From: Venturia oleaginea
Taxonomy: Eukaryota > Ascomycota > Dothideomycetes > Venturiales > Venturiaceae
NCBI GenBank assembly: GCA_013176395.1
Contig: JABMLP010000027.1
Span: 372,001-436,000 of the forward strand
Direction: 5' to 3'
DNA length: 64,000 nt
The position numbers and the translations under genes were made by a program. The notes beneath the pieces were generated by a model. It searched no databases, was not told the DNA's origin, and worked only from the letters and a program-made list of their open reading frames with translations. Shown piece by piece: positions 62,930-64,000 of this stretch (position 1 is the stretch's first letter; every line of letters starts with the position of its first letter).

Positions 62930-63286
62930 ATACCGTAAATAAAGGATTGATCTCAAAGTTAAAATTACCCTCTTAATTTTCTTGGTTCTACCCTTTCTTC
63001 ATATCGATAGAACTGTATCCAACGTGCAAATGTCTTAGACCTGCTAAAAGTCAAAAGAGAAGAAAGAATAGAACCAGTCGAATCCACGCAATACTTTACC
63101 ATTCCAGCTTTATTAAACGTCAACCAGCCCTAATTCTTACCTCCTCTTTTCACAAAAAGTATCTCCGATCAATTTTTGGCTTTACGGCTAGTCTCGTCAA
63201 AGGATCAAACTAAGCTCAGGCCTTGACTAAAGTCACTCTCAGCTCTCGGAGCAAAAACAATGGTCAACAGAAGCGAGCGTCGCGCT
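62930..63286. other. Intergenic, 357 bp
   Basis: 3' flank of the GH28 gene and flank of a tRNA gene. No other feature. Confidence 0.4.
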
Positions 63287-63370
63287 TTGGTGCGAGTGGG
63301 GTTCGAACCCACGCATCTTTCGATAATGGTGCTTAAGACCACCGCCTTAGACCACTCGGCCATCACACCA
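63287..63370 (-). tRNA. tRNA-Leu (anticodon UAA)
   Basis: 84 nt on the minus strand without an intron. The acceptor stem TGGTGTG pairs with CGCACCA, with discriminator A. The D-arm contains GGCCGAGTGGTCTAAGGC. The anticodon loop CTTAAGC sits on the stem GTGGT/ACCAT, placing TAA at 63335-63333. A long variable arm, typical of class II tRNA-Leu, is present. The T-arm is GTGGG-TTCGAAC-CCCAC. It reads UUA codons. Confidence 0.95.
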
Positions 63371-64000
63371 TTTCCCGGGCAACTCCAGCATATTCCATAA
63401 AGGTTTAGTACAGATCATCATACAAATTGGGTATCTCGATCGAAAGTTCTTATCGAACTGTGGAGTTGTTCTCAATGGGCAGCGACGACGATGGACCGGT
63501 TTTAAGAAGGCATATGGTAGCGCTCAGTTTTCTTTTCATTGCGAGATAACTTGTATCCGGATATCGTTTGCCCTGGTGGAGCCATCGATGGAAGAAAGAT
63601 CGAAATCACGCTGCTACATTTTCTGGCATTGTTGTGCGCATTTCTGATCATGATCATCAGCTTCATCATGTGATTTTGACCCCTGCTCTGCAGGGTCTTC
63701 AAGAAATTTGTCCGACGCAACTTTTCTGCATTCCCATTCCCCCAATCATTGCCAATCACCACATCTTACTACTAGATGCATGCATCATGTAGGTAAATCC
63801 ATCTGCTCTTCCCTGCACGCAAATCTTGCATGATTCAACCTTTTCCTATTCGCAGTTTCCACGCGAGCTGTCAGCGTCCACACCCACTCCGCAAGGAGAA
63901 GGACGCGCAGCATAAACTGAGCGTCTAATGCACCTTCCTTGGATGTATGATTGAGATATCATCACTTCTTACAGTGTCACCTTCTCATTTCTCTGTATGT
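63371..64000. other. Right end, no gene seen
   Basis: 630 bp to the window edge. Only short open frames without coding character. Confidence 0.35.

Noticed and set aside
1..64000. Secondary-metabolite or carbohydrate-use gene cluster
   Set aside because: The secreted enzymes (GH35 at 2-5 kb, GH28 at 61-63 kb) are far apart and separated by housekeeping genes; no synthase or cluster regulator is present.

Overview
The window is a 64 kb piece of a filamentous ascomycete (Pezizomycotina) nuclear genome. The genes are closely packed on both strands. Most carry short GT-AG introns of about 45-70 nt with CTAAC/CTGAC-like branch sites. The gene content is typical of the group: a filamentous-type septin, an ergosterol-pathway reductase, Sec2, Sed5, Tvp38, large Ser/Pro-rich disordered proteins and secreted carbohydrate-active enzymes. 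I cannot place it below subphylum from sequence alone. Exon coordinates were built by hand from splice signals, reading-frame continuity and remembered family conservation.

Left part (1-17 kb): the 3' part of an ascorbate-oxidase-like multicopper oxidase, a secreted GH35 beta-galactosidase, methylthioribulose-1-phosphate dehydratase (MDE1), a single-pass membrane protein, a CUE/CCCH/Smr RNA-surveillance-type protein, a TVP38-like membrane protein, AIM11 and the catalytic subunit of molybdopterin synthase (MoaE/MOCS2B). Middle-left (18-31 kb): a septin, a repeat-rich secreted surface protein built from a tandem array of 24-nt microexons, ERG4, a 3.5 kb gene-poor stretch holding one decayed or incomplete coding block, and SED5. 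Middle (31-45 kb): two very long intrinsically disordered proteins encoded head to tail, which may be one transcription unit, then SEC2, a PDCD5-family protein and an N-terminal protein methyltransferase.

Right part (45-64 kb): a stretch with three decaying genes (an F-box-like fragment, a DUF3669-like gene and, further on, a RING/IBR gene with Trp-to-stop changes). These are interleaved with intact genes: a FAR-17a/AIG1-like membrane protein, a VOC protein, an NmrA-like oxidoreductase, a 14-TM MFS transporter, two GNAT acetyltransferases, a GH28 exopolygalacturonase-like enzyme and a tRNA-Leu(UAA).

There is no secondary-metabolite cluster, mobile element with intact coding capacity, rRNA or CRISPR. 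Functionally the genes form no pathway. They are housekeeping secretory and trafficking genes (SED5, SEC2, TVP38, septin), metabolic genes (ERG4, MDE1, MoaE) and plant-polymer-degrading enzymes (GH35, GH28, possibly the oxidase). The most unusual structure is the microexon array at 22.6-23.1 kb: six consecutive 24-nt phase-2 exons, most of them repeated with an exact 80-bp exon-plus-intron period.
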